From Streptococcus sp. k-402 (GTDB lineage Bacteria; Bacillota; Bacilli; Lactobacillales; Streptococcaceae), in assembly GCF_013277515.1 (NCBI RefSeq), contig NZ_VMNB01000004.1, positions 88,906 through 152,905 of the forward strand: 64,000 nucleotides of DNA. The letters are read 5' to 3'. The translations under genes were made by a program, and so were the position numbers. Shown one piece after another: positions 36,287 to 45,402 of the stretch. Below the pieces are notes generated by a model. That model saw only the letters and a list, made by a program, of their open reading frames with translations, made no database searches and was not told where the DNA came from. Numbering within the stretch: the stretch's first letter is position 1; each line of letters starts with the position of its first letter.

Positions 36287-36730
36287 ATGGCATTAGCAAA
36301 AATTGTATTTGCCAGTATGACCGGTAATACCGAAGAAATTGCAGATATTGTAGCAGATAAATTACGTGACTTGGGCTTGGATGTCGATGTTGATGAATGT
36401 ACAACTGTTGACGCTTCAGACTTCTTGGAAGCAGACATCGCTATCGTTGCGACCTATACTTATGGTGATGGAGAATTGCCAGATGAGATGATGGACTTCT
36501 ACGAAGACCTAGCAGATCTCAACTTGAATGGCAAAATCTACGGAGTGGTCGGCTCAGGAGATACCTTCTACGATGAATTTTGTAAGGCTGTAGATGACTT
36601 TGACCGTGTCTTTGTGTCAACAGGAGCAGAAAAAGGTTCAGAGTGTGTTAAAGTTGATCTTTCTGCCGAGGAAGAAGATATTGAACGCTTGGAACAATTC
36701 GCAGAAGAATTGGCTGCTAAAGTAGGATAA
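36287..36730 (+). CDS. Flavodoxin
   Basis: The 147-residue protein has the FMN phosphate loop ASMTGNTEE and the acidic flavodoxin core (TYTYGDGELPDEMMDF, GVVGSGDTFYDEFC). It carries electrons in the cytoplasm. The promoter is TGATATAAT near 36250 with a GAGGAGG ribosome site. A monocistronic unit is likely, though a chorismate mutase gene follows 115 nt later. Confidence 0.92.
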   Translation: MALAKIVFASMTGNTEEIADIVADKLRDLGLDVDVDECTTVDASDFLEADIAIVATYTYGDGELPDEMMDFYEDLADLNLNGKIYGVVGSGDTFYDEFCKAVDDFDRVFVSTGAEKGSECVKVDLSAEEEDIERLEQFAEELAAKVG

Positions 36731-36845
36731 GCATAAACGTGCGCTGATGCAAACAATCAGTGCATTTTTCTTATCGTGAGTTGGGATTTTACTAGCCTAT
36801 TTGATGGCTTTTTGATACAATAATTCAAATAAAGGAGGAGACTGT

Positions 36846-37112
36846 ATGGATTTAGATATTATTCGGCAAGAGATTGATCAAATCGACGACCAAATCGTTA
36901 AGCTCTTAGAAGAACGAATGCATTTGGTTGAGGGGGTTGTCGCTTATAAGAAGGCTTCAGGGAAACCAATTTTAGATACCAAGAGAGAAGCAATTATCTT
37001 TGAAAAGGTTAGGAGTCGTGTAGAGGATAAGCGCTATCAGGAGACTATTGTCGCGACTTTTTCGGACATACTCAAACGTTCGCGTGATTATCAGGATCAA
37101 AATATCAAATGA
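36846..37112 (+). CDS. Chorismate mutase (AroQ type)
   Basis: The 88-residue helical protein matches AroQ-class chorismate mutases: IRQEIDQIDDQIVKLLEERMHLV, YKKASGKPILDTKREAII. It turns chorismate to prephenate for Phe and Tyr. A GGAGGAG site precedes the ATG. Its stop overlaps the first crcB start (ATGA). Confidence 0.88.
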   Translation: MDLDIIRQEIDQIDDQIVKLLEERMHLVEGVVAYKKASGKPILDTKREAIIFEKVRSRVEDKRYQETIVATFSDILKRSRDYQDQNIK

Positions 37113-37483
37113 AAAAAGAACAATTTTATCCGCTAGGGATTTTTCTAGCTGCTATGTTGGGCGGATTGGTCCGCTACCTAGTTTCCACTTGGTTACCAGC
37201 CAGTCCAGACTTTCCTTGGGGTACCCTTCTTGTTAACTATCTGGGTATTTTCTGCTTGGTTTATCTTGTCAAGGGCTATTTGATCTATAAGGGAACCAGT
37301 AAAGGCGTTATTTTAGCTCTGGGGACTGGTTTTTGCGGAGGTTTAACAACCTTTTCTAGTCTCATGCTTGATGCTGTAAAATTACTGGATACAGGGCGTT
37401 ATCTTAGTTTAGTTATGTATTTGCTTTTGAGTATCGGTGGAGGCCTGCTCTTGGCTTATTTTCTAGGGAGGAAGAAATGGTAA
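37109..37483 (+). CDS. crcB: Fluoride channel CrcB/FluC, first subunit
   Basis: The 124-residue protein has four hydrophobic helices and the CrcB signature GFCGGLTTFSSLML. These proteins export fluoride as dual-topology dimers; where two genes lie in tandem, as here, the two often form a heterodimer. It overlaps chorismate mutase by 4 bases and the second crcB by 7 bases. No fluoride riboswitch was found upstream. Confidence 0.9.
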   Translation: MKKEQFYPLGIFLAAMLGGLVRYLVSTWLPASPDFPWGTLLVNYLGIFCLVYLVKGYLIYKGTSKGVILALGTGFCGGLTTFSSLMLDAVKLLDTGRYLSLVMYLLLSIGGGLLLAYFLGRKKW

Positions 37484-37806
37484 TCGTCTATCTTGCAATT
37501 GCTTGTGGTTTCGGAGCTTTAGTGCGCTATTTCTTTTCCCGCTATAATCAAGCATTTAAACTGCCCATCGGAACGCTCATAGCCAATCTTCTAGGTTGTT
37601 TTTTGATTGGATTATTCTACAATCATGTGGAGTCTAAGGAAGTCTATGCTATGCTAGCAACTGGATTTTGTGGCGGTTTGACAACTTTTTCGACCTTGAA
37701 TGACGAACTCCAAAGACTGTTAAGTGATAAGAAGGTATTTTATTCTTATTTAGCTTTGACCTACCTAGGTGGTTTGATTGCGATTTTTTTAGGAATTCTG
37801 CTATAA
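37477..37806 (+). CDS. crcB: Fluoride channel CrcB/FluC, second subunit
   Basis: The 109-residue protein has four membrane helices, GALVRYF near the N-terminus and TGFCGGLTTFSTLNDE. It overlaps the first crcB and is presumably its opposite-topology partner. Start preceded by AGGGAGGAAGA. Confidence 0.9.
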   Translation: MVIVYLAIACGFGALVRYFFSRYNQAFKLPIGTLIANLLGCFLIGLFYNHVESKEVYAMLATGFCGGLTTFSTLNDELQRLLSDKKVFYSYLALTYLGGLIAIFLGILL

Positions 37807-37811
37807 ATTTC

Positions 37812-37924
37812 TTTACTTTTTTGTGGAAATTTGGTAAACTGTATCTTGTGTGTAATGGACGCACAAAAATACAGTTTATCCGCTGAGGAAGGTTCCTCAA
37901 GATTGACAAAGATAGGAGAATAAA
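37812..37924 (+). promoter_or_regulatory. Promoter and L19 leader
   Basis: TTTACT (37812-37817), 17 bp, TAAACT (37835-37840). The leader has two hairpins, GTGTG/CGCAC and GAGGAA-GG-TTCCTC (37885-37900), of the kind found in Firmicutes L19 leaders thought to bind the protein and regulate its own synthesis. Confidence 0.65.
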
Positions 37925-38272
37925 ATGAATCCATTAATCCAAAGCTTGACTGAAGGTCAACTTCGTACAGATATCCCATCATTCCGTCCTGGTGACACTG
38001 TTCGTGTACACGCGAAAGTTGTCGAAGGTAACCGTGAACGTATCCAGATTTTTGAAGGTGTTGTTATCGCACGTAAAGGTGCTGGCATCTCTGAAAACTA
38101 CACAGTTCGTAAAATCTCTAACGGTGTAGGTGTTGAGCGTATCTTCCCAATCCACACTCCACGTGTTGAAAAAATCGAAGTTGTTCGTTACGGTAAAGTA
38201 CGTCGTGCGAAATTGTACTACTTGCGTGCTCTTCAAGGTAAAGCAGCTCGTATCAAAGAAATCCGTCGTTAA
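37925..38272 (+). CDS. rplS: 50S ribosomal protein L19
   Basis: The 115-residue protein is L19 by full-length similarity: [22 protein letters not shown], then [20 protein letters not shown]. It lies at the 30S-50S interface. Highly biased codon use. Ribosome site AGGAG at 7 nt. Confidence 0.97.
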
Positions 38273-38279
38273 TTCGACT

Positions 38280-38310
38280 GAAAAACTCTGCTTCTTCAGC
38301 AGAGTTTTTA
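38280..38310 (+). terminator. Terminator of rplS
   Basis: AAAAACTCTGC-TTCTTCA-GCAGAGTTTTT. Confidence 0.9.
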
Positions 38311-38314
38311 TCTA

Positions 38315-38386
38315 GCTCCCTTAGTTCAATGGATATAACAACTCCCTCCTAAGGAGTAGTTGCAGGTTCGATTCCTGCAGGGGGCA
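38315..38386 (+). tRNA. tRNA-Arg (anticodon CCT)
   Basis: A 72-nt cloverleaf: acceptor GCTCCCT with GGGGGC at the 3' side, D arm with AATGG, anticodon stem ACTCC/GGAGT with loop CTCCTAA, T loop GTTCGATTC. CCA is not encoded. It reads the rare AGG codon. Confidence 0.95.
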
Positions 38387-38401
38387 TGTAATTAGACATT
38401 C

Positions 38402-38427
38402 AAAAACCGCTCAACTGAGCGGTTTTA
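38402..38427. terminator. Terminator of tRNA-Arg / HAD gene (bidirectional)
   Basis: AAAACCGCTC-AACT-GAGCGGTTTT is a perfect hairpin with A and T runs, placed between the rightward tRNA and the leftward HAD gene. Confidence 0.85.
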
Positions 38428-38442
38428 GTCTATTCTTTCCTT

Positions 38443-39249
38443 TTACAGTACCCATGTACGGATGGCATGGGCAACGCCGGATTCGTCATTTGTTTTGGTA
38501 ATGTATTTGGCGATTTTTTTGATTTCTGGATTTCCAGTTTCCATGACAACGGGATTTCCAACAACTTCCAGCATGGCACGGTCATTTTCTTCGTCACCGA
38601 TAGCCATTGTTTCATCTTTGGTCAATCCAAGTTTTTCAGCTAGGTGAGTAATAGCTGAACCCTTGTCCACATTCTTTTTAAGGAGTTCGAGGTAGAAAGG
38701 AGCAGATTTGTTGATGGAGTAGCGTTCGTAAAATTTTGCTGGGATTTTTTCAATCGCATCATCAAGGATTTCTGGTTCATCGATAAACATACACTTGACG
38801 ATTTCCTTGTCAGCCATTTCTTCAGGAGTGCGGTAAAAGATGGGCATGCTGACGAGGGTTGATTCGTGCACTGTGTATTTTCCGATATTGCGATTGGCTG
38901 TGTAGATGCCGTCCTTGGTAATAGCGTGCATGTGGACACCGAGCTTACGACTGAGAAATTCCATATCCAGATAATCCTCATAGGTCAAGGATTCGCTGAT
39001 AATCTCATGACCTGTAGAGGTTTCTTGGACAAGGGCACCATTGAAGGTCACCACATAGTCACCCTCGTCTCTCAACTGCAAGTCGTCCAGAAGTTTGGCA
39101 ACACCTGCGATAGGGCGGCCAGTTGCAATCACGACTTTGACACCAGCTTGTTTGGCATCTTGTATGGCAGAAAAGACTTCAGGAGTGATTTCCTTTTGGC
39201 TGTTGACTAGGGTTCCGTCGATATCGACGGCAATTAGTTTAATACTCAT
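38443..39249 (-). CDS. Cof-type HAD sugar phosphatase (YidA-like)
   Basis: The 268-residue enzyme has the HAD motifs VDIDGTL (nucleophile Asp), ATGRP, and GDEENDRAM, with a C2-type cap in the middle, the Cof/YidA pattern. Such enzymes dephosphorylate sugar phosphates or flavin intermediates. It lies 12 nt after the HD-domain gene and is probably in its operon. Confidence 0.88.
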   Translation of the reverse strand: MSIKLIAVDIDGTLVNSQKEITPEVFSAIQDAKQAGVKVVIATGRPIAGVAKLLDDLQLRDEGDYVVTFNGALVQETSTGHEIISESLTYEDYLDMEFLSRKLGVHMHAITKDGIYTANRNIGKYTVHESTLVSMPIFYRTPEEMADKEIVKCMFIDEPEILDDAIEKIPAKFYERYSINKSAPFYLELLKKNVDKGSAITHLAEKLGLTKDETMAIGDEENDRAMLEVVGNPVVMETGNPEIKKIAKYITKTNDESGVAHAIRTWVL

Positions 39250-39261
39250 AAATTTCCTCTT

Positions 39262-40566
39262 CTAGTTTTTATTTGGAGTAAAATGATCGTTCTCAATCAA
39301 GTGTAAAAATTGCTGGGTAATGCTAGCAAAGATGCTGTTTTGGTCCAACATTTCTTTTGGAAAATAGAAACGATTATCTCCGTGGCGACTACCAGCAAGG
39401 GATTGGACGATAGGAGACAGGCTAGAGAGTTCGGCCAGTTGACCATTTTTTTGTAAAATCTCAATCTGTGTCCGTGGATTTTCAGATTCGGGACGATAGA
39501 TATCATAAGGGAGGTCAAAGTTCTTATGAATGGCAGTATAGTAGTCGGGATCAAAGCCGATATCCTCAACCAATTTTCTCATGCTAGCGAGTTGGTCTTG
39601 ATCTTCTTGTGAAAAGGTAATGGATTTAAAGACCTTGCGGTTGACAAAGCGTTGCGACAAGTCTGCGAGAATCTTGTCAGGACTGGTCATCCAGAGATGG
39701 AAGTAGGTATTCATCACACCATCATCCAGAGCTAGATAGTCAGACAAGGTCACATTTTTTTCAAAGAAAGGCAGGAGATGTGGAGATGTTCGTGCAAAGA
39801 AGTCCTTATCTTCTGGATAAAGTTCCTTAGCCCGTTTGAGAAGGTTTTGAAGGAGGACCTCCATGGCGCGTGTTGCTGGGTGGAAATAAACCTGCATGTA
39901 CATCTGGTAGCGACTGAGGACGTAGTCTTCGATGGCGTGCATGCCATTGCGCTGAAAGGCGATACCATTTTCGATAGGACGAATGACTCGGAGGATGCGA
40001 GTCAGGTCAAATTCTCCATAAGATGCTCCCGTAAAATAGGAGTCACGCAAGAGATAGTCCATGCGGTCTGCATCAATTTGACTGGAAATGAGTTGCACGA
40101 CCTGCTTGTTAGGATAGGTATGGTCAATGACACTGGCTACCTTTTCTGGGAAATCAGGTGCCACTTGTAGCAGGACTTGATGAATTTCCGTCTCAGGACT
40201 TTGGATAATCTCCTGAGTAATGGCTTCGTGGTCTGTATCAAAGAGATGTTCAAAAGTATGGGAGTAGGCACCATGTCCAAGGTCATGTAGGAGAGCAGCG
40301 GTCATGGTCAAGAGAGACTCAGCAGGATCCCATTCTTCAGGATATTTTTCTTCAAAAATCTCCGTGATGCGTCGAGCAATCTCATAGACTCCTAGACAGT
40401 GAGAGAAGCGACTGTGTTCTCCACCATGGAAGGTATAACTGGAAGTTCCCAGTTGCTTGATACGGCGCAAACGTTGAAATTCTTTTGTATTAATTAAGTC
40501 ATAGATGATTTGATTATTGACATGGATGTAGTTGTGAACTGGGTCACGGAATACTTTTTCGTTCAT
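39262..40566 (-). CDS. HD-domain phosphohydrolase (dGTPase-like, YwfO type)
   Basis: The 434-residue enzyme has an HD domain with RIKQLGTSSYTFHGGEHSRFSH, HDLGHGAYSHTFEH and SSQIDADRMDYLLRDS, typical of the SAMHD1/dGTPase-like YwfO group. It would hydrolyse nucleoside triphosphates; the substrate is not visible. It starts six bases after an extended -10 (TGCTATAAT, 40581-40573 read leftward) and lacks a ribosome site, so the mRNA is probably leaderless. Confidence 0.88.
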   Translation of the reverse strand: MNEKVFRDPVHNYIHVNNQIIYDLINTKEFQRLRRIKQLGTSSYTFHGGEHSRFSHCLGVYEIARRITEIFEEKYPEEWDPAESLLTMTAALLHDLGHGAYSHTFEHLFDTDHEAITQEIIQSPETEIHQVLLQVAPDFPEKVASVIDHTYPNKQVVQLISSQIDADRMDYLLRDSYFTGASYGEFDLTRILRVIRPIENGIAFQRNGMHAIEDYVLSRYQMYMQVYFHPATRAMEVLLQNLLKRAKELYPEDKDFFARTSPHLLPFFEKNVTLSDYLALDDGVMNTYFHLWMTSPDKILADLSQRFVNRKVFKSITFSQEDQDQLASMRKLVEDIGFDPDYYTAIHKNFDLPYDIYRPESENPRTQIEILQKNGQLAELSSLSPIVQSLAGSRHGDNRFYFPKEMLDQNSIFASITQQFLHLIENDHFTPNKN

Positions 40567-40572
40567 ATGACC

Positions 40573-40581
40573 ATTATAGCA
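40573..40581 (-). promoter_or_regulatory. Leaderless extended -10 promoter of the HD gene
   Basis: Read leftward, TGCTATAAT is followed by GGTCAT and the start codon. A divergent extended -10 (TGGTAAAAT, 40597-40605) serves the YwiB-like gene on the other strand. Confidence 0.6.
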
Positions 40582-40637
40582 AAATCCTGCTCTTTTTGGT
40601 AAAATAGTAGGATAAGAGACAAGAAAGAGGACTCGAT

Positions 40638-41015
40638 GTGAAGATTCGGATGCGAAATACGATTCAGTTTGATGATCAGTTGGAAGTGATTGACCAGCTT
40701 TATGACGTGGAAGTGCATGAAAAAGGAGATTATAGCTACCTGCTTTTTTATAATGAGGAAAAGGAAAAAGTAGTTATTAAATTTCATGGTCAAGAGCTGG
40801 TAATGAGCCGATTTTCCAATCCCAAGACCATTATGCGCTTTCTAAAGAATAGCGATAGTTTAGCCTACATTCCTACACCTATGGGCATGCAGGAGTTTAT
40901 CATCCAAACCAGTCGTTATCAAGTTGATGGGCAAAAGATTGAACTAGATTATCAACTACAAAATCAAGAGGGGTACCCCTTTGCCAGCTATCAATTGGAA
41001 ATTACTTGGGGATAG
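40638..41015 (+). CDS. DUF1934 (YwiB-like) beta-barrel protein
   Basis: The 125-residue beta-rich protein fits the DUF1934/YwiB family, a calycin-like barrel of unknown function. The start is GTG at 40638, with AAGAAAGAGG 8 nt upstream; the alternative ATG four codons later is possible. The neighbouring HD gene is divergent. Confidence 0.75.
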   Translation: MKIRMRNTIQFDDQLEVIDQLYDVEVHEKGDYSYLLFYNEEKEKVVIKFHGQELVMSRFSNPKTIMRFLKNSDSLAYIPTPMGMQEFIIQTSRYQVDGQKIELDYQLQNQEGYPFASYQLEITWG

Positions 41016-41125
41016 TCTCTTGTTTCTTTCAAATTTACCTGGCTATCTTCTCGGATTAGCCTGCTAATGTGGTAGATTAGGGATAATATCCAAATTTCAT
41101 ACAGCAGTTATATTGTTATGTACAC

Positions 41126-41158
41126 AGAGATTAGTTTTGTACTAGTCTCTTTTTCTTT
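41126..41158 (+). terminator. Terminator upstream of the restriction-modification island
   Basis: AGAGATTAGT-TTTGT-ACTAGTCTCT (one G-T pair) followed by TTTTCTTT. It ends transcription of the YwiB-like gene. Confidence 0.75.
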
Positions 41159-41187
41159 ATTTTACCGAATTTTACGAAGACTATTGG

Positions 41188-41216
41188 TTGGATAATCCTC
41201 TCAAATATGGTATACT
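41188..41216 (+). promoter_or_regulatory. Promoter of the restriction-modification operon
   Basis: TTGGAT (41188-41193), 17 bp, TATACT (41211-41216) with TGG extension. AAAGGAG follows before the ATG at 41246. Confidence 0.7.
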
Positions 41217-41245
41217 CATTACTGTAAAAGGAGATGGATGCCTAG

Positions 41246-43393
41246 ATGCTGAAAACACAAGAAATTGCCGATAAATATGGTATAACAAGACAGACATTGA
41301 ATAATTGGATGCAAAAAGGAATAATTTCCCAACCTCGAAAAAATAATCGTTCTGCTTATGAATGGGAAGAAGAAAATGAACAAGAGATTATGAGAGTAAT
41401 TTCGGAAGAAACTCCTGTAAAATACCATGTTTCAAATAGAGAGTTATTAAAAATTGGAAATCGACGTTATCTTGGAAGTAAACAAAGGATGCTTGATTTC
41501 ATATTAAAGACAGTGTCAGAAAATATTGGAAGTATCGATAGTGTAGCGGATATATTTGGTGGGACAGGTGTTGTTGCAGACTTATTTAGAAAACAGAATA
41601 AAAAAGTTATAGTGAATGATATACTCTATAGCAATTTCGTTTCTTTTCAAACTTGGTTTTCGAATGAGAATGTAGACATTCATAAAGTTTCTCATATAAT
41701 TGATGAATTAAATAATTTACCTCCTAAAAAGGGTTATGTTTCTAAGAATTTTGGTGGTGCATATTTTTCTGAAGAAAATGCTGGAAAGATTGACTCAATT
41801 CGTGAAGAAATTGAAAAATATAAATCTGGTAACCAGAGAGAATATTTCATGTTACTAACCAGTCTATTGTATGCTATGGATAAAGTGGCTAATACTGTAG
41901 GTCATTATGACGCTTATAGGAAAAAAATTGATTCTTGCAAGGAAATATATTTAAGAATTCCTGAATATAATGAAAACAAACAGAATGAAATTTATAATAA
42001 AGATGCCAATGAATTAGTTAAAGAAATTTATGCAGATCTTGTTTATATTGATACTCCATATAATTCCCGTGGCTATGAAAATGCCTACCATGTTTTAGAA
42101 AATATTGCTGAATGGAAAAAACCAGACGTAGAAGGTGTAGCAAAAAAAGCAGTCAATCGTTCAGAAAAAGGGTCGGATTATACAAAAAGTAAAGCTCCTC
42201 AAGCTTTTGAAGATTTAATTCTAAACATTAATGCTAAGTATATATTGGTTAGCTATAACAATATGAATAAAAAAGGGAATTCCCGTTCAAATGCTAAAAT
42301 TTCAAACGAAGAAATAATTGAGATTTTATCAAAACGAGGTAAGGTTCAAGTATTTGAAACTGATTTTTCACCTTTCACAACTGGTAAATCTAAAATTGAA
42401 AATCACAAGGAATTGCTATATTTATGCATAATTTCTCCAGAGAAAAAAGAAAAAAAGTTAATCAAGAGCGCTCTTAACTATACTGGAGGAAAGTATAAAT
42501 TACTCCCTCAGTTATTACCTCTTTTTCCTGAAAGGTACAATAATTTTATTGATTTATTTTCTGGTGGAGCAACGGTGGCAGTTAATCTTGCTAATATTAA
42601 TAAATTAAAAATGAAAAAGTATATCATCAATGATATAAGCAAGGAAGTGATCGATTTTTATAGATATTTAGAAAATCAAAAAGATGTAACGGTATTTTTG
42701 AATAGAGTAGAGAAAGCTATAGAATTTTATAAACTTTCGAACACACAGAAGTATAGCTACGATTACTACGGTGTAAACAGTTCTGCAGGACTGGGTTCTT
42801 ATAATAAAGAGGCTTTTCTAAAACTTCGTCAAGATTACAATAAGAAAAATTATGATAAATTTGATAAGGAAGTGTTATTTTATCTATTAATTGTATTTGG
42901 TTTTAACAATCAAATCAGATTTAATAATAAAGGAGAGTATAATCTTCCTGTAGGTAAGCGTGATTTTAATGCTAATATGAAATCTAAACTAATTACGTTC
43001 ATTCAAGTTTTACGAAATTACAATTTTATTATCCAATCTTGTGATTTTCGTAAAACTATAAATCAAGTAAATAAAGGAGATTTTGTATATGCAGACCCTC
43101 CTTATCGCATTACTACTGCTGCTTACAATGAAAATGGTGCGTGGACTTTAAAGGATGATTTGGATTTGTTTAAGTATTTAGACGGCGTGAATGATAAGGG
43201 GGCATATTTTGCCCTTTCTAATGTTGTAATACATAACAATAAAGAAAATAAAGAATTAATAAAATGGGCTTTGAAGTATAATTTACACGTATTGGATTAC
43301 CATTACAATAATAGTAATTATCAGTCTAAAGCAAAAATGAGTAATACGGTTGAAGTCTTGATTACGAACTATAATTCGAAAGGTGATATATGA
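41246..43393 (+). CDS. Tandem D12-class adenine methyltransferase fused to an HTH domain
   Basis: The 715-residue protein has three parts. Residues ~1-50 form a MerR/HTH_17-like helix-turn-helix (TQEIADKYGITRQTLNNWMQKG). Residues ~70-400 are one N6-adenine methyltransferase (YLGSKQRMLDFI, DIFGGTG at 102, catalytic DTPY at 269). Residues ~405-710 are a second one (NYTGGKYKLLPQLLP, DLFSGGAT at 436, DPPY at 617). Two fused adenine methyltransferases are known for type IIS systems such as FokI, where each half protects one strand of an asymmetric site. The first has DTPY rather than DPPY. The HTH may repress the operon. Low GC versus neighbours. Overlaps the nuclease gene by 4 bases. Confidence 0.85.
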   Translation: MLKTQEIADKYGITRQTLNNWMQKGIISQPRKNNRSAYEWEEENEQEIMRVISEETPVKYHVSNRELLKIGNRRYLGSKQRMLDFILKTVSENIGSIDSVADIFGGTGVVADLFRKQNKKVIVNDILYSNFVSFQTWFSNENVDIHKVSHIIDELNNLPPKKGYVSKNFGGAYFSEENAGKIDSIREEIEKYKSGNQREYFMLLTSLLYAMDKVANTVGHYDAYRKKIDSCKEIYLRIPEYNENKQNEIYNKDANELVKEIYADLVYIDTPYNSRGYENAYHVLENIAEWKKPDVEGVAKKAVNRSEKGSDYTKSKAPQAFEDLILNINAKYILVSYNNMNKKGNSRSNAKISNEEIIEILSKRGKVQVFETDFSPFTTGKSKIENHKELLYLCIISPEKKEKKLIKSALNYTGGKYKLLPQLLPLFPERYNNFIDLFSGGATVAVNLANINKLKMKKYIINDISKEVIDFYRYLENQKDVTVFLNRVEKAIEFYKLSNTQKYSYDYYGVNSSAGLGSYNKEAFLKLRQDYNKKNYDKFDKEVLFYLLIVFGFNNQIRFNNKGEYNLPVGKRDFNANMKSKLITFIQVLRNYNFIIQSCDFRKTINQVNKGDFVYADPPYRITTAAYNENGAWTLKDDLDLFKYLDGVNDKGAYFALSNVVIHNNKENKELIKWALKYNLHVLDYHYNNSNYQSKAKMSNTVEVLITNYNSKGDI

Positions 43394-45402
43394 GATTAAA
43401 AGAGTCAACAAGCATTTTTAATATAGGTGATACGAGTATTCGTGTTAAAGAAGTTGTCCCTATCTACAAACAGATTTTAAAAACTCTTAAAAAGCATAAT
43501 AAGTCAAATCAGAAATGGAACAATGAGAGCCAAGCAAGTTTTTATTCATCAGTTTTAAGCGATTTTGCAAAAGTTGAAACAGAGGATGGAATTAGCCTTT
43601 TTGGGAATTTGAATAGAAATGAAATAACTGGTTTAGACAAGAGAGGGAGAACTCTAACAAATGCTCTTGTCAAGATTGGTTTTATTAACTATGAAAGAAA
43701 ATTATCTCAAGTCGGATTGAATTATATTTCTGAAACTGAGCAAGCTTTTGATAAATTAGAAGAGCTTTTTGGTTTAACAATTGATAATCTTGTTTATTTT
43801 AGGCAATTATTGAAGCTTCGTATATATGATAGCAACTCTGATAAATACTTCTATAATTTCCGTTTTGCTCTTGCTTTTTTGAATAGATATAGCAAAGTTC
43901 CTGTTAAAGATTTTCTATGGATAGTGGAAAGCATTAAACCAAACTTTTCTGAAGAAAAAATCAAAGTGATTATCGATAATTACCAATCTGTTTATGATAA
44001 CAATAAAACTTTTGAACAGTATAGAGATGAAGAGTTTGCTAATCACATATTGATTCCTGAAAGAGTGAATGAAGCTCGCAAAATGTTTAGTACTAAAGAT
44101 TTTGCGGATGAAAACTTCAAAAAACTTTTTCCAAATCGAAAGAATAGTAATAAAAGTTTAGAATATAAAAATTTTGTTCTTTCAATTATAAAATTTATAG
44201 AAGAAAAGACAGAGCGGTCATTTGAAGAAATGATGAGTCTTTCTAAACAAGATGCTATTAAGAAAGCTTTTGGAGATGGCAAGGCTGTTTTCAAGTATAA
44301 AAATAAAGATTCTATTCAAGATTTTATAACTAAAAATAGTGATAATCCATTGCTATCAGGTCAATATCTGGATATATATTATGCATTTGCATGGTCTAAG
44401 CATAATGATTTGATTAAAGAATACAGTGATATGTGTAAAAGAATATTTTCTTTATCTGGAGTAATCAGTTTTAATCAAGGAGTTGTATCGCTTGGTCAAC
44501 CTTGGATTTTCCCTAAACTTTTTTCTCTACTAAATGAAAATTTTAATATATCGGGAGAAGAAAGTTATGAAGAATACGAAAATAATATAAAGAGTCCGTT
44601 CTATCAAGATATTTGCATATCGGATATTTTAGAATTATCTCATACGCAAGTCTTAGAAATACAAAATCAGATTGCAGAAGAATTTGGCGTTCCCGATATT
44701 TCAAATATCAAACAATTTGTAGCAGATCAACAGGAAAGAGAATTTAGACAATTTGTTGAACAAGAATTTGATATCACTAAAGTATCTAAAATTTTGAGTT
44801 TCATTTCTCAAAGAAATGACAAGAAAGTTCAAGAGCTTGTTACCGATAATGCTTTAGTTCCTACTATTTTCGAATATATACTGGCTATTGCATGGTATTA
44901 TATATCAGATAAGAAGTTTCGACTGAGAAAATCTATGCAATTAACGTTTTCTGCTGATAATTTACCACTATCACATGCTAGTGGCAATAAAGGGGATATA
45001 GAGATTGAATATAATGATAAAATGCTTTTACTTGAAGCAACATTAATGGATAAATCAACTCAAAAGCGTGGTGAGTTAGAGCCAGTTATACGTCATTCTG
45101 TGAATTTAGCATTATCTACTAATAAACCGTTACAAACAATATTTGTAGATAATGAAGTAGATGATAATGTGGTTAATATTTTTAGGGCTACATCGTTTAT
45201 TCAGCTAAATGGAACATTAACGAAAGGTAGCGTAAAAGGGCTAAATATCTTTGCTTTGACAATTCCAGAAATTATAAATATTTTGGATAGAAAGATTAAC
45301 GAGCAGAGAATTTTCGAAAAATTAGATGATTTTTCTACTATCGAACCTTATAGGATAGAAAATGGATGGCGTGAAGAGATAGTATCTGAAATTTTAGCAT
45401 AG
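43390..45402 (+). CDS. AlwI-family type IIS restriction endonuclease (probable)
   Basis: The 670-residue protein is helical and basic in its first two thirds, which would recognise DNA. The last third has a PD-(D/E)xK-like core: GDIEIEYNDKMLLLEAT with Asp536 and Glu549-Ala-Thr in the place of E-x-K. The overall sequence resembles the AlwI/PleI/MlyI/BstNBI family, which reads 5-bp asymmetric sites (GGATC or GAGTC) and cuts outside. The site of this enzyme is not deducible here. It is translated in overlap with the methyltransferase and ends where a decayed ATPase gene begins. The open frame of full length suggests it is intact. Confidence 0.75.
   Translation: MRLKESTSIFNIGDTSIRVKEVVPIYKQILKTLKKHNKSNQKWNNESQASFYSSVLSDFAKVETEDGISLFGNLNRNEITGLDKRGRTLTNALVKIGFINYERKLSQVGLNYISETEQAFDKLEELFGLTIDNLVYFRQLLKLRIYDSNSDKYFYNFRFALAFLNRYSKVPVKDFLWIVESIKPNFSEEKIKVIIDNYQSVYDNNKTFEQYRDEEFANHILIPERVNEARKMFSTKDFADENFKKLFPNRKNSNKSLEYKNFVLSIIKFIEEKTERSFEEMMSLSKQDAIKKAFGDGKAVFKYKNKDSIQDFITKNSDNPLLSGQYLDIYYAFAWSKHNDLIKEYSDMCKRIFSLSGVISFNQGVVSLGQPWIFPKLFSLLNENFNISGEESYEEYENNIKSPFYQDICISDILELSHTQVLEIQNQIAEEFGVPDISNIKQFVADQQEREFRQFVEQEFDITKVSKILSFISQRNDKKVQELVTDNALVPTIFEYILAIAWYYISDKKFRLRKSMQLTFSADNLPLSHASGNKGDIEIEYNDKMLLLEATLMDKSTQKRGELEPVIRHSVNLALSTNKPLQTIFVDNEVDDNVVNIFRATSFIQLNGTLTKGSVKGLNIFALTIPEIINILDRKINEQRIFEKLDDFSTIEPYRIENGWREEIVSEILA

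Noticed and set aside
37000..37110. Fluoride riboswitch upstream of the crcB pair
   Set aside because: No crcB-motif RNA was seen, and the gene overlaps chorismate mutase.
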